64,000 nucleotides of DNA, taken from assembly GCF_963677945.1 (NCBI RefSeq), contig NZ_OY782578.1:3997258-4061257 (forward strand), read 5' to 3'. The position numbers were made by a program, and so were the translations under genes. This document shows positions 44,267 through 53,090 of the stretch, piece after piece. Within the stretch, counting starts at the first letter, position 1. Each line of letters begins with the position of its first letter. The DNA comes from an uncultured Bacteroides sp. (GTDB lineage Bacteria; Bacteroidota; Bacteroidia; Bacteroidales; Bacteroidaceae). Below the pieces are notes generated by a model that was not told the DNA's origin, did not search any database, and saw nothing but the letters and a program-made list of their open reading frames with translations.

Positions 44267-45079
44267 TTATACTCCGCTAAAAGAGCTGAATCCACCATCA
44301 ATAGGCAGAACTACACCTGTTATAAAGCTGGCAGCATCACTGCAAAGGAACTGAACAGCTCCGTTGAGTTCCTTGATATCACCAAAACGTTTCATAGGAG
44401 TTTTTGCAAGTACTTTCTTGCTACGTTCGGTCAGTGAACCATCAGGATTGATAAGAACTGCTCTGTTCTGATTTCCGATAAAGAAGCCAGGAGCAATAGC
44501 ATTTACCCTGATCTTTTCGCTAAACTTTGTAGCCATTTCCATTGCCAACCATTTAGTAAAGATCTCAATTCCGCTCTTGGCGATAGAATATCCAGGAACA
44601 CGGGTTAATGCAGCAAAAGTAGCCATTGACGATACGTTGATAATACTTCCGTATCCCTGTTTAGACATTACTTCACCGAAAACCAGACAAGGATAAATAG
44701 AACCATTGAGGTTTAAATCTACCACCTTGTTCATATCTTCAACTTTCATATCGAATATGCTCTTGTCATCACTGATAGTTCCGCCCGGGATATTTCCTCC
44801 GGCTGCATTTACAAGAATATCAATTTTACCCCATAGATTGAGGATTTCTTCTTTTACCTTTTTAACCTGCTCTATATCGAGTACATTGCAGGCAGCACCT
44901 TTTACTTCTCCTAATGAAGAAAACTCTTCCAATACTTTATCTACATTTTCCTGGTGACCACCAATAATAAACACTTTTACGCCTGCTTCCAATAAGCTGC
45001 GTGATATATTACTGCCCAATACACCTGAACCTCCGGTTACGATAGCTACTTTTCCAGCTATATCAAATAATTCGTTCAT
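44267..45079 (-). CDS. SDR-family oxidoreductase, probable D-mannonate oxidoreductase (fructuronate reductase)
   Basis: A 270-aa cytoplasmic short-chain dehydrogenase/reductase. The cofactor motif is TGGSGVLG (residues 15-22), the catalytic serine is in INVSSMA, and the Tyr/Lys pair is in YSIAKSG. Other family segments are NAAGG and the end SFITGVVLPIDGGFSS. It is 22 bp downstream of uxuA, and in Bacteroidota this SDR usually interconverts D-fructuronate and D-mannonate in glucuronate breakdown. The assignment to that reaction rests on the neighbour and on family precedent. Last gene of the main operon, followed by a strong terminator. Confidence 0.85.
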   Translation of the reverse strand: MNELFDIAGKVAIVTGGSGVLGSNISRSLLEAGVKVFIIGGHQENVDKVLEEFSSLGEVKGAACNVLDIEQVKKVKEEILNLWGKIDILVNAAGGNIPGGTISDDKSIFDMKVEDMNKVVDLNLNGSIYPCLVFGEVMSKQGYGSIINVSSMATFAALTRVPGYSIAKSGIEIFTKWLAMEMATKFSEKIRVNAIAPGFFIGNQNRAVLINPDGSLTERSKKVLAKTPMKRFGDIKELNGAVQFLCSDAASFITGVVLPIDGGFSSFSGV

Positions 45080-45101
45080 ACTGACTAATATTTTTTATAT
45101 T

Positions 45102-46280
45102 CTAATACTTATTCATTAATTCATCTCTCACCGTTGCCATAATTCCGTCTACCTGAGCAAGCGCAAACATACGTCCGTGGAAAGAGTATCCCGGATTGTA
45201 GCCTTTGTCGCCATCGTCAAGCATCAGTCGTCCGTGGTCTACACGCATAGGTAAGCCCGGATTCTCTTTTTCAAATATTCGAACCAATTCAATAACATGT
45301 CCCCGTCCGGAAAGGTGAGAGGATTCCATGAAGTTACCTTCCGGAGTTGCTTCCGTGCTTCGCAAATGTACAAAATGAGTGCGGGAAGCAAATTTCCTTG
45401 CCAATGCAGGCACATCGTTATGTAGTCCGGCACTCAAGGATCCGGCACAGAAAGTAAGTCCGTTATGAGGATTGTTCACCGCATTGAGGAACCATTCTAT
45501 ATCTGCCTCTCCTGTAACTATACGTGGCAAGCCAAGCATCTGGAAAGGAGGATCATCTGGGTGCACACACATGTTTATTCCATATTCATCGCACACCGGC
45601 ATAATCTGTTCCAGGAAATATACCATATTGGCACGAAGCATATCCCTGTCTATACCATCATACAAAGCCAGTAAGCGTTTAAAGATAGCAACCGGATTCT
45701 GATCGCCTTCTTTAATGTTTCCGTTTACAAATCCCTGAGTCTTTACAATGATGGTGTTAATTAAATCGTCCTTCTCTGCTTCGGTAATGGTTTTATCCAG
45801 TTCGCTCACCTTTGCCAGTTCTTCTGCTGTATAATCGTTTTCTGCACCTTCGCGTTTCAGAATATTGCAGTCAAAGTATGCAAAGCGAATCTTATCGAAA
45901 TAGAGAGAGCTAGTTCCGTCGGCCCATGGATGTTCAAGGTCGGTACGAATCCAGTCGATTACCGGCATAAAGTTGTAGCATACAGTCTTTACCCCTGCTT
46001 TTCCCAGATTAGCCAGACTCACTTTGTAGTTGGCAATAAGCTGATCTCTGTCTGCTCCGGCATATTTAATACTTTCGCTTACGGGCAGACTCTCTACCAC
46101 CGACCAGCGAAGGCCTGCTGTTTCAATATAATCTTTAAGTTCATTGATAGCTTCGAGTGTCCAAATCTCACCATTCGGAACATTGTGCAAGGCAGTTACA
46201 ATGCCTTCCACACCTATTTGTCTAAGCATGGCCAGCGTAATCTTATCGTTTTTGCCGAACCATCTCCAGGTTTTTTCCAT
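45102..46280 (-). CDS. uxuA: Mannonate dehydratase
   Basis: A 392-aa cytoplasmic TIM-barrel enzyme that dehydrates D-mannonate to 2-keto-3-deoxy-D-gluconate, the third step of glucuronate catabolism. Recognised from MEKTWRWFGKNDKITLAMLR at the start, VVESLPVSESIK, CYNFMPVIDWIRTDL, the metal-site segments MCVHPDDPPF and FCAGSLSAG, FVHLRSTEA and MRVDHGRLM near the end. Full family length. It starts 10 bp after the GH67 alpha-glucuronidase gene, so (methyl)glucuronate released from xylan feeds straight into this pathway. The glucuronate isomerase (uxaC) and KDG kinase/aldolase genes are not in the window. Confidence 0.95.
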   Translation of the reverse strand: MEKTWRWFGKNDKITLAMLRQIGVEGIVTALHNVPNGEIWTLEAINELKDYIETAGLRWSVVESLPVSESIKYAGADRDQLIANYKVSLANLGKAGVKTVCYNFMPVIDWIRTDLEHPWADGTSSLYFDKIRFAYFDCNILKREGAENDYTAEELAKVSELDKTITEAEKDDLINTIIVKTQGFVNGNIKEGDQNPVAIFKRLLALYDGIDRDMLRANMVYFLEQIMPVCDEYGINMCVHPDDPPFQMLGLPRIVTGEADIEWFLNAVNNPHNGLTFCAGSLSAGLHNDVPALARKFASRTHFVHLRSTEATPEGNFMESSHLSGRGHVIELVRIFEKENPGLPMRVDHGRLMLDDGDKGYNPGYSFHGRMFALAQVDGIMATVRDELMNKY

Positions 46281-46290
46281 TCTTATAATT

Positions 46291-48468
46291 CTAATTATGA
46301 TGTAATAAATTCAGTTTTATCTTCTTTAAATCGTCGAGTTCATTCACGGGGCGTTCAATGTCGTAAGGAATAGGTTGACGGGAGAAAGTCTGGAAGTAGA
46401 GCAGACAAGCGTCTTTCCACCAAACTGCATCCTTGCTTTGATTTTTTAGACGGGACTGTACTTCATGAAATCTCTGAGCATCAACAAACGATTCCATTTT
46501 ATCCCATGTTTTCTGAAATCCCCTGACTTGCTGTACTCCTTTGTCATACGTATAGCAAAGTTCATTCCACAGAGTCTGTCCGCTTTTCATTTTATATTTC
46601 CAAGGCACATGATGGAACCAGAGAAGATATTGCTCCGGACAAGTTTTTAGCTTGTTATAATCATTCCGCAATGGAACGAAATATTGTCCCACAGCTTTAC
46701 TACCTGTATCTAATGTACGATCGAAACCAATGCCTAAAGTATCAGCTTTATGATAGTATGACGGAAGCCAGTCGGCACGTGCTCCAGGAACAGTACACCA
46801 AGGCTCTGGACCGTAATGATGTCCCCAAGCAAACAGGTGATGAAGTCCCAAAGGCATCATGTAGTTTACCGCAGCCTCTCTGGAAGCAAGCATCATCTCC
46901 TTCACCGGTTCCACAAAATCTTTCTGTTGATTAAATGTCTGTTTTATCCATTCTTCGGCAATCACTTCTGGAGTGAGTTCATTATTCCATGCAAGGCGAC
47001 CAAAAGCATACCAGTTGGCCTGAGCAAACTGATGTCCGCACCAGTTCGCATCTTCACCAATATTCGCAACTCCGGCAATGGCTGTAAGCGGATGTGGGAA
47101 TAGTTTCCCGTCTGTTACCCATGCAACAGTAGAACCTTCGCCTGAGCAATAAGTATCATTTTCCAGACATTCTTTATATAGCGGAGCAAGATAAACCAAG
47201 TGATTGGAAGCTCCAAGGTATTCCTGCGTAATTTGAAACTCGGGCATCAGTGCTGTTCGTGTCATGGCACCAAACAACGGACTAAATGGCTCGCGTGGCT
47301 GGAAGTCAATCGGACCATTCTTCACCTGAAGAATCACATTGGAACGGAATTTTCCATCGAGCGGAGTAAATTCATTATATGCCTGTCCGGCTCTGTCTTC
47401 CATACTCGATTTGTAGACAAAGGCACGCCACATCACAATTCCATTATAAGGTTTCAGTGCATCAGCCAGCATATTGGCTCCATCAGCATGAGTACGCCCA
47501 AAGTCCTGCGGTCCGGGAAGTCCTTCTGAATTTGCTTTCACCAGGAAGCCTCCAAAATCGGGAATTAATCCGTAGATTTCCTTAGCTTTATCCTTCCACC
47601 ATTGCTGCACACTTTCGTTCAAAGGATCGGAAGTAGGCAAACCACCCAAAGCTGTGGGTGAAGAGAAGTTCACAGAAAGGAAAACGCGGATACCATAAGG
47701 ACGAAATACCTCAGCCAAAGCTTTAACCTTTTGCAAATAAGCATTACTTAAAATCTCGGGACTGGCATTTACATTATTGAGCACCGTACCATTAATTCCT
47801 ATTGAAGCATTGGCACGAGCATATTCTTTGTATCGAGGAGATAATTTACCCGGAAGTTCATCCCATTTCCAGAGAGAGTGTCCGGCATACCCTCGTTCTA
47901 TCGTTCCATCCAGATTGTCCCAATGGTTCAATATCCTTATTTTATAGGAAGGAACCTCCTTTATATCAAAGGTAAAAGGAGAAGATCCTAGTTGTATTGT
48001 TCTTAAAATATTAGAAGAAGGTACATAAAGCTGAATGTTCCTTAACAGATTAAAAACGGCATATAGCAATCCGTTTTCGTCCTTTGAGGCAATCACGGTT
48101 ATTCTATTACCCTTCGACTTCATTGTGCGGATAATAAAGCCATCACTTCCCAGTGTCTGCAACTCTTTCTGTAATCCTAATGATTGAATAAGTTTGCTTT
48201 TTTCTGTACCAATTACGAGTGAATAGTCCTTCAATGAAGCAGCAACCGGCAATTCTTTTCCTGTGAGTTGCTTCCAGGCATATTGCAATTCGGTAATTGC
48301 AGTACAATCTCCCGGTTCTTCACTCACAACAGAAGAAATTCCCATTGAAAGGCTTTTTACTTGTTTAGCGAAAAGAGGCTGATAACGAAGCCACAACTTA
48401 GATCCGTCCTCGGCATATATTAGAGTTGGAATCAGTAATAAGAATAAACTATACAGAAAGTTTTTCAT
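46291..48468 (-). CDS. GH67-family xylan alpha-glucuronidase
   Basis: A 725-aa exported enzyme. The start is put at ATG 48468 (MKNFLYSLFLLLIPTLIYAE), which gives a signal peptide; the frame extends 16 codons further upstream without one. The N-terminal domain (VIGTEKSKLIQSLGL) precedes the TIM barrel, with the GH67 signatures VKANSEGLPGPQDFGRTHAD (general-acid glutamate), MWRAFVYKSSMEDRAGQAYN, EFTPLDGKF (catalytic Asp/Glu region) and GPIDFQPREPFSPLFGAM, and a helical C-terminal domain. GH67 removes 4-O-methylglucuronic acid from the non-reducing-end xylose of small xylo-oligosaccharides, not from polymeric xylan. Followed by uxuA, 10 bp away. Confidence 0.95.
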   Translation of the reverse strand: MKNFLYSLFLLLIPTLIYAEDGSKLWLRYQPLFAKQVKSLSMGISSVVSEEPGDCTAITELQYAWKQLTGKELPVAASLKDYSLVIGTEKSKLIQSLGLQKELQTLGSDGFIIRTMKSKGNRITVIASKDENGLLYAVFNLLRNIQLYVPSSNILRTIQLGSSPFTFDIKEVPSYKIRILNHWDNLDGTIERGYAGHSLWKWDELPGKLSPRYKEYARANASIGINGTVLNNVNASPEILSNAYLQKVKALAEVFRPYGIRVFLSVNFSSPTALGGLPTSDPLNESVQQWWKDKAKEIYGLIPDFGGFLVKANSEGLPGPQDFGRTHADGANMLADALKPYNGIVMWRAFVYKSSMEDRAGQAYNEFTPLDGKFRSNVILQVKNGPIDFQPREPFSPLFGAMTRTALMPEFQITQEYLGASNHLVYLAPLYKECLENDTYCSGEGSTVAWVTDGKLFPHPLTAIAGVANIGEDANWCGHQFAQANWYAFGRLAWNNELTPEVIAEEWIKQTFNQQKDFVEPVKEMMLASREAAVNYMMPLGLHHLFAWGHHYGPEPWCTVPGARADWLPSYYHKADTLGIGFDRTLDTGSKAVGQYFVPLRNDYNKLKTCPEQYLLWFHHVPWKYKMKSGQTLWNELCYTYDKGVQQVRGFQKTWDKMESFVDAQRFHEVQSRLKNQSKDAVWWKDACLLYFQTFSRQPIPYDIERPVNELDDLKKIKLNLLHHN

Positions 48469-48489
48469 TCGTTCATATTTAAAGTGAAA

Positions 48490-48517
48490 CAAAGATATAC
48501 ATATTTCATATAACAAA
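48490..48517 (-). promoter_or_regulatory. Possible internal promoter of GH67-uxuA-SDR
   Basis: Minus-strand TTTG (48517-48514), 16 bp, TATCTTTG (48497-48490). The boxes match but the spacer is slightly short. The -33 box lies within the small inverted repeat ACAAA-TC-TTTGT. It would allow separate expression of the glucuronate genes. Confidence 0.4.
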
Positions 48518-48577
48518 TCTTTGTTACAAGAGTTTTATTCACATCGTAAAAGAGAAAATTTTTCAATTCAACAGGAA

Positions 48578-48606
48578 AGAGGATGTTTCAAAATGATTCA
48601 TCCTCT
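48578..48606 (-). terminator. Hairpin in the GH3-GH67 gap
   Basis: AGAGGATG (48578-48585) and CATCCTCT (48599-48606) form a perfect stem. On the minus strand it is followed by a short TTT. It is a possible partial terminator or processing hairpin in the 187-bp gap, upstream of the internal promoter. Confidence 0.5.
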
Positions 48607-48655
48607 CTCCTTCTCTATTCATCAGACTAAAGTCTGTGGAATATTTATAGTCGTA

Positions 48656-51304
48656 TTATTCCTGAATATAATAAGTATTACCTGTTACCTGAATATTCTG
48701 TTGAACAACCTGTCTGGAAGCAATTGATTTCGCATCGGGTTGTTTTCCACCAACAGCTATTTGTACTGTTCCGGCTTCGACTACAGCAAAGTTGTCATTG
48801 TTGCGAGCTGACATCTGAATTGGTTTGAGTTCAAATTCAACTTCTTTAACCTCACCGGCTTTCAGATGAATACGCTTGAATCCTTGCAAAGAACGTATAG
48901 CAGTTTTCAGTTTGCTGTCAGGAAGAGATACATAAAGTTCTACCACTTCATCTCCATCTAGCTTTCCGGTATTTTTTACCTCTGCTGTTACTTTTATATT
49001 TTCTCCTGCTTTAATAGTAATAGGAACATTTTTCAGTGCATACTCAAAAGTAGAGTAACTCAATCCGTAACCAAACTCATAAAGAGATTCGCCCTTAAAG
49101 TAACGGTAAGTCTTACCAGTCATGTCATATTCTGTGAAAGCAGGAATCTGATCAATTGATTTATAGAAAGTAAGCGGTAAACGTCCGGCCGGGTTGTAAT
49201 CACCGAAGAGAACATCGGCAATAGCCTTTCCACCACCTTGTCCGGGATACCAGGCCTCAACAACAGCCGGAATATTTTCGTTCTCCCAATTAAAGGCAAG
49301 TGCACTACCGTTGAGCAAAACCAACACAGTAGGTTTTCCCAATTTCTGAATCTCGCGGATAAGATCGGTCTGAGTGTTTGGTAATTTAATATCCAGACGG
49401 TCGCCACCTGAGAATCCTTCAACTTTCACCGGCATTTCCTCACCCTCTAGCAGCGGACTAAGTCCCATGCAAAGAACAACCACATCCGATGATTTAGCAA
49501 GTTCAATGGCTTCCTGCTTCAGGTTTGGTTTTGGAGTATCCCACAAAAATCGCATAATAGAATAGTCCGTATTATTCTGAGTATATTCCAGACGAATATT
49601 ATAAGCTTTGCCAGCCTCTAAAGTCATCAGTTCATACAATTTTCTTGGGTGATGAATATCATTCCATTGAGTTATCAGCTTATCATTCACATAAAGATTA
49701 AATCCGGAGAAGCCTTCGCCTCCCAATGCATATTCACCGGTTACAGGAGGAACGAGTACTCCACTCCACTTTACTGAGAAGTGATCATATTTCAAATCTT
49801 CAAAAGGAGGCGTTGTACGCCAGATAAAGTCTACATTCTTATCAATACGTGAATGTACAGGTGCACCTTTCCAGTTGCTGTTGTTATAGTAGTCGGCTTT
49901 CAATCCTTTCTGTTTCATAGTTGAATCAGTATAAAGATAATCTGTAGGAACAGCTGTGAAATATGGAAGTTTTTCGGCCAACTGACAACCTTGTGCAAAT
50001 GTTACTTCTGCATTAGGAAGCTTTTCACGAAGTCCGGTCAGGGGAGTTTTAGGATGGGTTGGATAACCATTGTAATTTCCCAGCAATACTTCAAGATCAT
50101 CAGCATTAGGACCAATAACTGCAACTTTTTTGACGTCTTTGCTTAATGGAAGCAGATTGTTTTCATTCTTCAGCAACACAATAGATTTACGCGCAGCATC
50201 GTCGGCCAAAGCCTGATGTTCCTTACTATCAACCACACTGTATGGAATCTTAGAGTACTTCACCATTTCCTGTGGATCGAATTGTCCCAGCTTCATACGA
50301 GCAAGAATGATACGCTTCACAGAAACATCCAGTTCCTTCTCTGTAACCAGTCCTTGTTTTACAGCTTCTGCCAAATGGATATAAGTATCACCGCAATTCA
50401 GGTCGGTACCCGATTTGATTGCCATAGCTGCAGCTTCCTGGGGAGTAGCCACTATATTATGTCCTTTTTTCTCATAAAAATCACGAATAGCCCAGCAGTC
50501 GGAAACAATATATCCCTTAAATCCCCACTGATCGCGAAGCATTCCTTCAAGGAACTTATTACCACAACAAGGTGCACCACGAAAACTCTGATAAGCACAC
50601 ATCACAGAGTAAACTTTAGCCTCTGTTACCGTTTTCTTAAAATGCGGAGTATAAGTCTCTGCCATATCATAATCATTAGGCCATACATCAAAAGAATGAC
50701 GGGTAGACTCCGGTCCGCTGTGCACAGCAAAGTGTTTGGCTGTAGCAATCAGCTTATAGTATTTAGGATCATCACCCTGCAAGCCTTTGATAAAAGGAAC
50801 AGCCAATTCACCTGTCAGATAAGGATCTTCACCATACGTCTCCATTCCCCTACCCCAACGTGGATCACGGAAGATGTTAATATTGGGAGTCCAGTAAGTC
50901 AAGCCTTGGTAGATGCCTCTTTTTCCGCGAGAAGCATATTCATGATGCTTTGCCCGAGCCTCATCCGAGATTGCATTAGCAATGGTAAACATCTCATTGC
51001 TATCCCACATAGATGCCATGCCAATGGCCTGAGGAAAAACTGTAGCTCTTCCCGAACGGGCAACCCCATGCAAACATTCATTCCAGAAATTATGAGCCGG
51101 AATACCTAGTCGGGGAATCGCGGGCGAATCATACCTTACGATTTCAACTTTCTCTGCCAACGTCATTCTGGATACCAAGTCTTCAGTACGTTTCTCAAAA
51201 CTCAGAGAAGTGTTCTTGTAAGGAGGTATCTTGGCACTCGATGTTCCAAGACTTATCAACCCACAAGTAAGAAGTAGATATTTGCAGTACTTTTGCACTT
51301 TCAT
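48656..51304 (-). CDS. GH3-family beta-xylosidase/beta-glucosidase with PA14 insert
   Basis: An 882-aa exported enzyme. ATG 51304 (MKVQKYCKYLLLTCGLISLG) is preferred over a TTG three codons upstream. The GH3 N-terminal barrel has the nucleophile Asp269 in YIVSDCWAI, a motif typical of xylosidase-type GH3. The second alpha/beta domain (KVAVIGPNADDLEVLLGNYN) is interrupted by a PA14 domain at about residues 450-590 (GLKADYYNNSNWKGAPVHS, FSVKWSGVLVPPVTGEYALG), and a fibronectin-III-like domain closes the protein (LDGDEVVELYVS). It releases xylose from non-reducing ends of xylo-oligosaccharides. It lies 24 bp after GH35 in the operon. Confidence 0.93.
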   Translation of the reverse strand: MKVQKYCKYLLLTCGLISLGTSSAKIPPYKNTSLSFEKRTEDLVSRMTLAEKVEIVRYDSPAIPRLGIPAHNFWNECLHGVARSGRATVFPQAIGMASMWDSNEMFTIANAISDEARAKHHEYASRGKRGIYQGLTYWTPNINIFRDPRWGRGMETYGEDPYLTGELAVPFIKGLQGDDPKYYKLIATAKHFAVHSGPESTRHSFDVWPNDYDMAETYTPHFKKTVTEAKVYSVMCAYQSFRGAPCCGNKFLEGMLRDQWGFKGYIVSDCWAIRDFYEKKGHNIVATPQEAAAMAIKSGTDLNCGDTYIHLAEAVKQGLVTEKELDVSVKRIILARMKLGQFDPQEMVKYSKIPYSVVDSKEHQALADDAARKSIVLLKNENNLLPLSKDVKKVAVIGPNADDLEVLLGNYNGYPTHPKTPLTGLREKLPNAEVTFAQGCQLAEKLPYFTAVPTDYLYTDSTMKQKGLKADYYNNSNWKGAPVHSRIDKNVDFIWRTTPPFEDLKYDHFSVKWSGVLVPPVTGEYALGGEGFSGFNLYVNDKLITQWNDIHHPRKLYELMTLEAGKAYNIRLEYTQNNTDYSIMRFLWDTPKPNLKQEAIELAKSSDVVVLCMGLSPLLEGEEMPVKVEGFSGGDRLDIKLPNTQTDLIREIQKLGKPTVLVLLNGSALAFNWENENIPAVVEAWYPGQGGGKAIADVLFGDYNPAGRLPLTFYKSIDQIPAFTEYDMTGKTYRYFKGESLYEFGYGLSYSTFEYALKNVPITIKAGENIKVTAEVKNTGKLDGDEVVELYVSLPDSKLKTAIRSLQGFKRIHLKAGEVKEVEFELKPIQMSARNNDNFAVVEAGTVQIAVGGKQPDAKSIASRQVVQQNIQVTGNTYYIQE

Positions 51305-51328
51305 TATTATCAAATTATCATCAGTTAT

Positions 51329-52957
51329 TTAATACTCGTATAGTTTTACATATTGAATATCCCATTCTCCTACGGGGATACGAAGGTGCCTTCCCTGGTG
51401 ACTTTGATCTCCATTCAATCTTTTGACAGGAACAATTTTACCATCAGCAATCTTGATCTGATCAATATAACCAATGCCAGCCTTTTTATTTCCGGCAATG
51501 CTTTCGAAACTAAGAACAATACCCGTACCGGCAACAATATATTCTGTGGGAGAAAGTTCAATAATTAATGCACCTGTTTCAGGCCAGATACTACCATCTT
51601 TTGCCTGTGGACTCCAGCCTAATGTATAATCATGTCTGAAAATAAACCTGTAATTATTTCGTTCAATAATCCTTTCTTTATTCACATTATCAAAGATAAC
51701 TCCATTGGTTTTGCCCAACCCTTGTTTTTCAATCAGTAATGAATTAAGCTGATGGAGAATTGAATAACTCTTCGTCAGTGGATAACTCTCCGGATTAGGT
51801 ACATCTTCTATAGAAAACGGGCTGAATCCCATTGCATCGTGTTCTCCAAAGGCATAAAAAGCCCTGGCTGCATTAGCTTCTTCGAGTCTGATTTCGGGAA
51901 TAAACAAAGGATTACCGTTAGAATGATATTGTTTGATCCAATCAGGGAATCCCGGATCGTAAATATCGGGAGCAAGAATGTCAATTGCAGGAGCTGCAAA
52001 TCTCCATACATCAAGTAAATGTGCCAGCGGACCGGCACTTGGATAGGCACCCGGCTTTCTACCTCTTGAGTTCAAAGCTGCATTCAGATACATCGGGATA
52101 TTATATTTCTCTTTTCCAGCCTTAGCCACTTGCTGAACATATTCAGCATAAGCATAAGCCATAAACAGTTCATCCGTTTCAAGCCCATCGCCAAAAATTG
52201 CGGTCCACGAACCTTTGGTTTTGAACCCATTATCCTTCCACCTTTTGAATAATGAAGACTGAAGGGTATTCTTGTTCTTTTTCAGATAATCAATAAACTT
52301 AGCCGGAACATCAGAAGCAAATTTCTGATCGGCCACTTTCCCATATTCACGGGCATCTTCAAGCATTCCAATTTCATTCTCAACCTGAATCATGATTACA
52401 GTATTGTCCTCTTTATCATATTCTGCCAAATGATTCAGAAAATGAGAAAAAGCACGTTTATCAACATTCAGATTAGATTCCGAAAAAGCACTCATCATTT
52501 CGAGTGGTTTGCCCGATTTAGTTACCGCACGAGGATATTTCCTTGAGTTTTCTTTTATCCATAATGGAGCATAGCAAGACATAGAGTTTTTCCATGAGCC
52601 AAACCAAAGAAAAACAATTTTCAAATTGTGTTTGCGAGCCAGATTAATAGCTTGATCTGTGAGTGTGTAATCATACTTACCTTCTTCTTTCTCTATCAGT
52701 TCCCAATAAGCTGGAACTAAAACTGTATTGAGTCCCATCTTCTGAAGTTTTGGAAATATCCATTTTAAATCGTCAATGGAAGATGCCGACGAATTACCAA
52801 GCTCTCCTCCTAAAATCAAAAAAGGCTTATCATTTACAATAAGCTGAGAAGCAGCATCTTTCTTTGTCAGATAAGGAGCTTTTGTATTATCTGCATTTAC
52901 AAAAGAAGTTGCTACGGATAAAACCAATAACAAAAATAGAATACGTATGTTTAACAT
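51329..52957 (-). CDS. GH35-type beta-galactosidase-like enzyme with DUF5597 C-terminus
   Basis: A 542-aa exported TIM-barrel hydrolase. The signal peptide is about residues 1-22 (LFLLLVLSVATSFVNA). A typical GH35/GH42-like start (LILGGELGNSSASS, GLNTVLVPAYWELIEKEEGK) is followed by the acid/base glutamate in VENEIG and the probable nucleophile in FIPEIRLEE. The C-terminal region (HDYTLGWSPQAKDGS, GALIIELSPTEYIVAGTGI) matches the DUF5597 extension of this subgroup. The family cleaves beta-galactosides. In the main operon between SusD and GH3 it may remove a galactose decoration from xylan side chains, possibly in concert with GH95. Substrate not established. Confidence 0.88.
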   Translation of the reverse strand: MLNIRILFLLLVLSVATSFVNADNTKAPYLTKKDAASQLIVNDKPFLILGGELGNSSASSIDDLKWIFPKLQKMGLNTVLVPAYWELIEKEEGKYDYTLTDQAINLARKHNLKIVFLWFGSWKNSMSCYAPLWIKENSRKYPRAVTKSGKPLEMMSAFSESNLNVDKRAFSHFLNHLAEYDKEDNTVIMIQVENEIGMLEDAREYGKVADQKFASDVPAKFIDYLKKNKNTLQSSLFKRWKDNGFKTKGSWTAIFGDGLETDELFMAYAYAEYVQQVAKAGKEKYNIPMYLNAALNSRGRKPGAYPSAGPLAHLLDVWRFAAPAIDILAPDIYDPGFPDWIKQYHSNGNPLFIPEIRLEEANAARAFYAFGEHDAMGFSPFSIEDVPNPESYPLTKSYSILHQLNSLLIEKQGLGKTNGVIFDNVNKERIIERNNYRFIFRHDYTLGWSPQAKDGSIWPETGALIIELSPTEYIVAGTGIVLSFESIAGNKKAGIGYIDQIKIADGKIVPVKRLNGDQSHQGRHLRIPVGEWDIQYVKLYEY

Positions 52958-52984
52958 TGCTGAATCACTTTAATTATTAAAAAT

Positions 52985-53030
52985 ATGGCTGATCAGAAAT
53001 CAGATTGTAGTTCAATTTCCAATCAGCCAT
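52985..53030 (-). terminator. Hairpin between susD and GH35 (partial terminator or mRNA stabiliser)
   Basis: ATGGCTGAT (52985-52993) and ATCAGCCAT (53022-53030) are perfectly complementary. On the minus strand the stem is followed by ATTTTTAATAA. It sits right after susD inside the operon, where a leaky terminator would make susCD more abundant than the enzyme genes. Confidence 0.7.
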
Positions 53031-53090
53031 TTTATTAAGTTATAACCATAAAAGGTTATCTATTCTCAGTAAATCTTAAAAACTATAAGA

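Noticed and set aside
50216-51109. 297-codon open frame on the plus strand
   Set aside because: Fully antisense to the GH3 gene, with no recognisable domain or plausible promoter. It is a shadow frame of the real gene.
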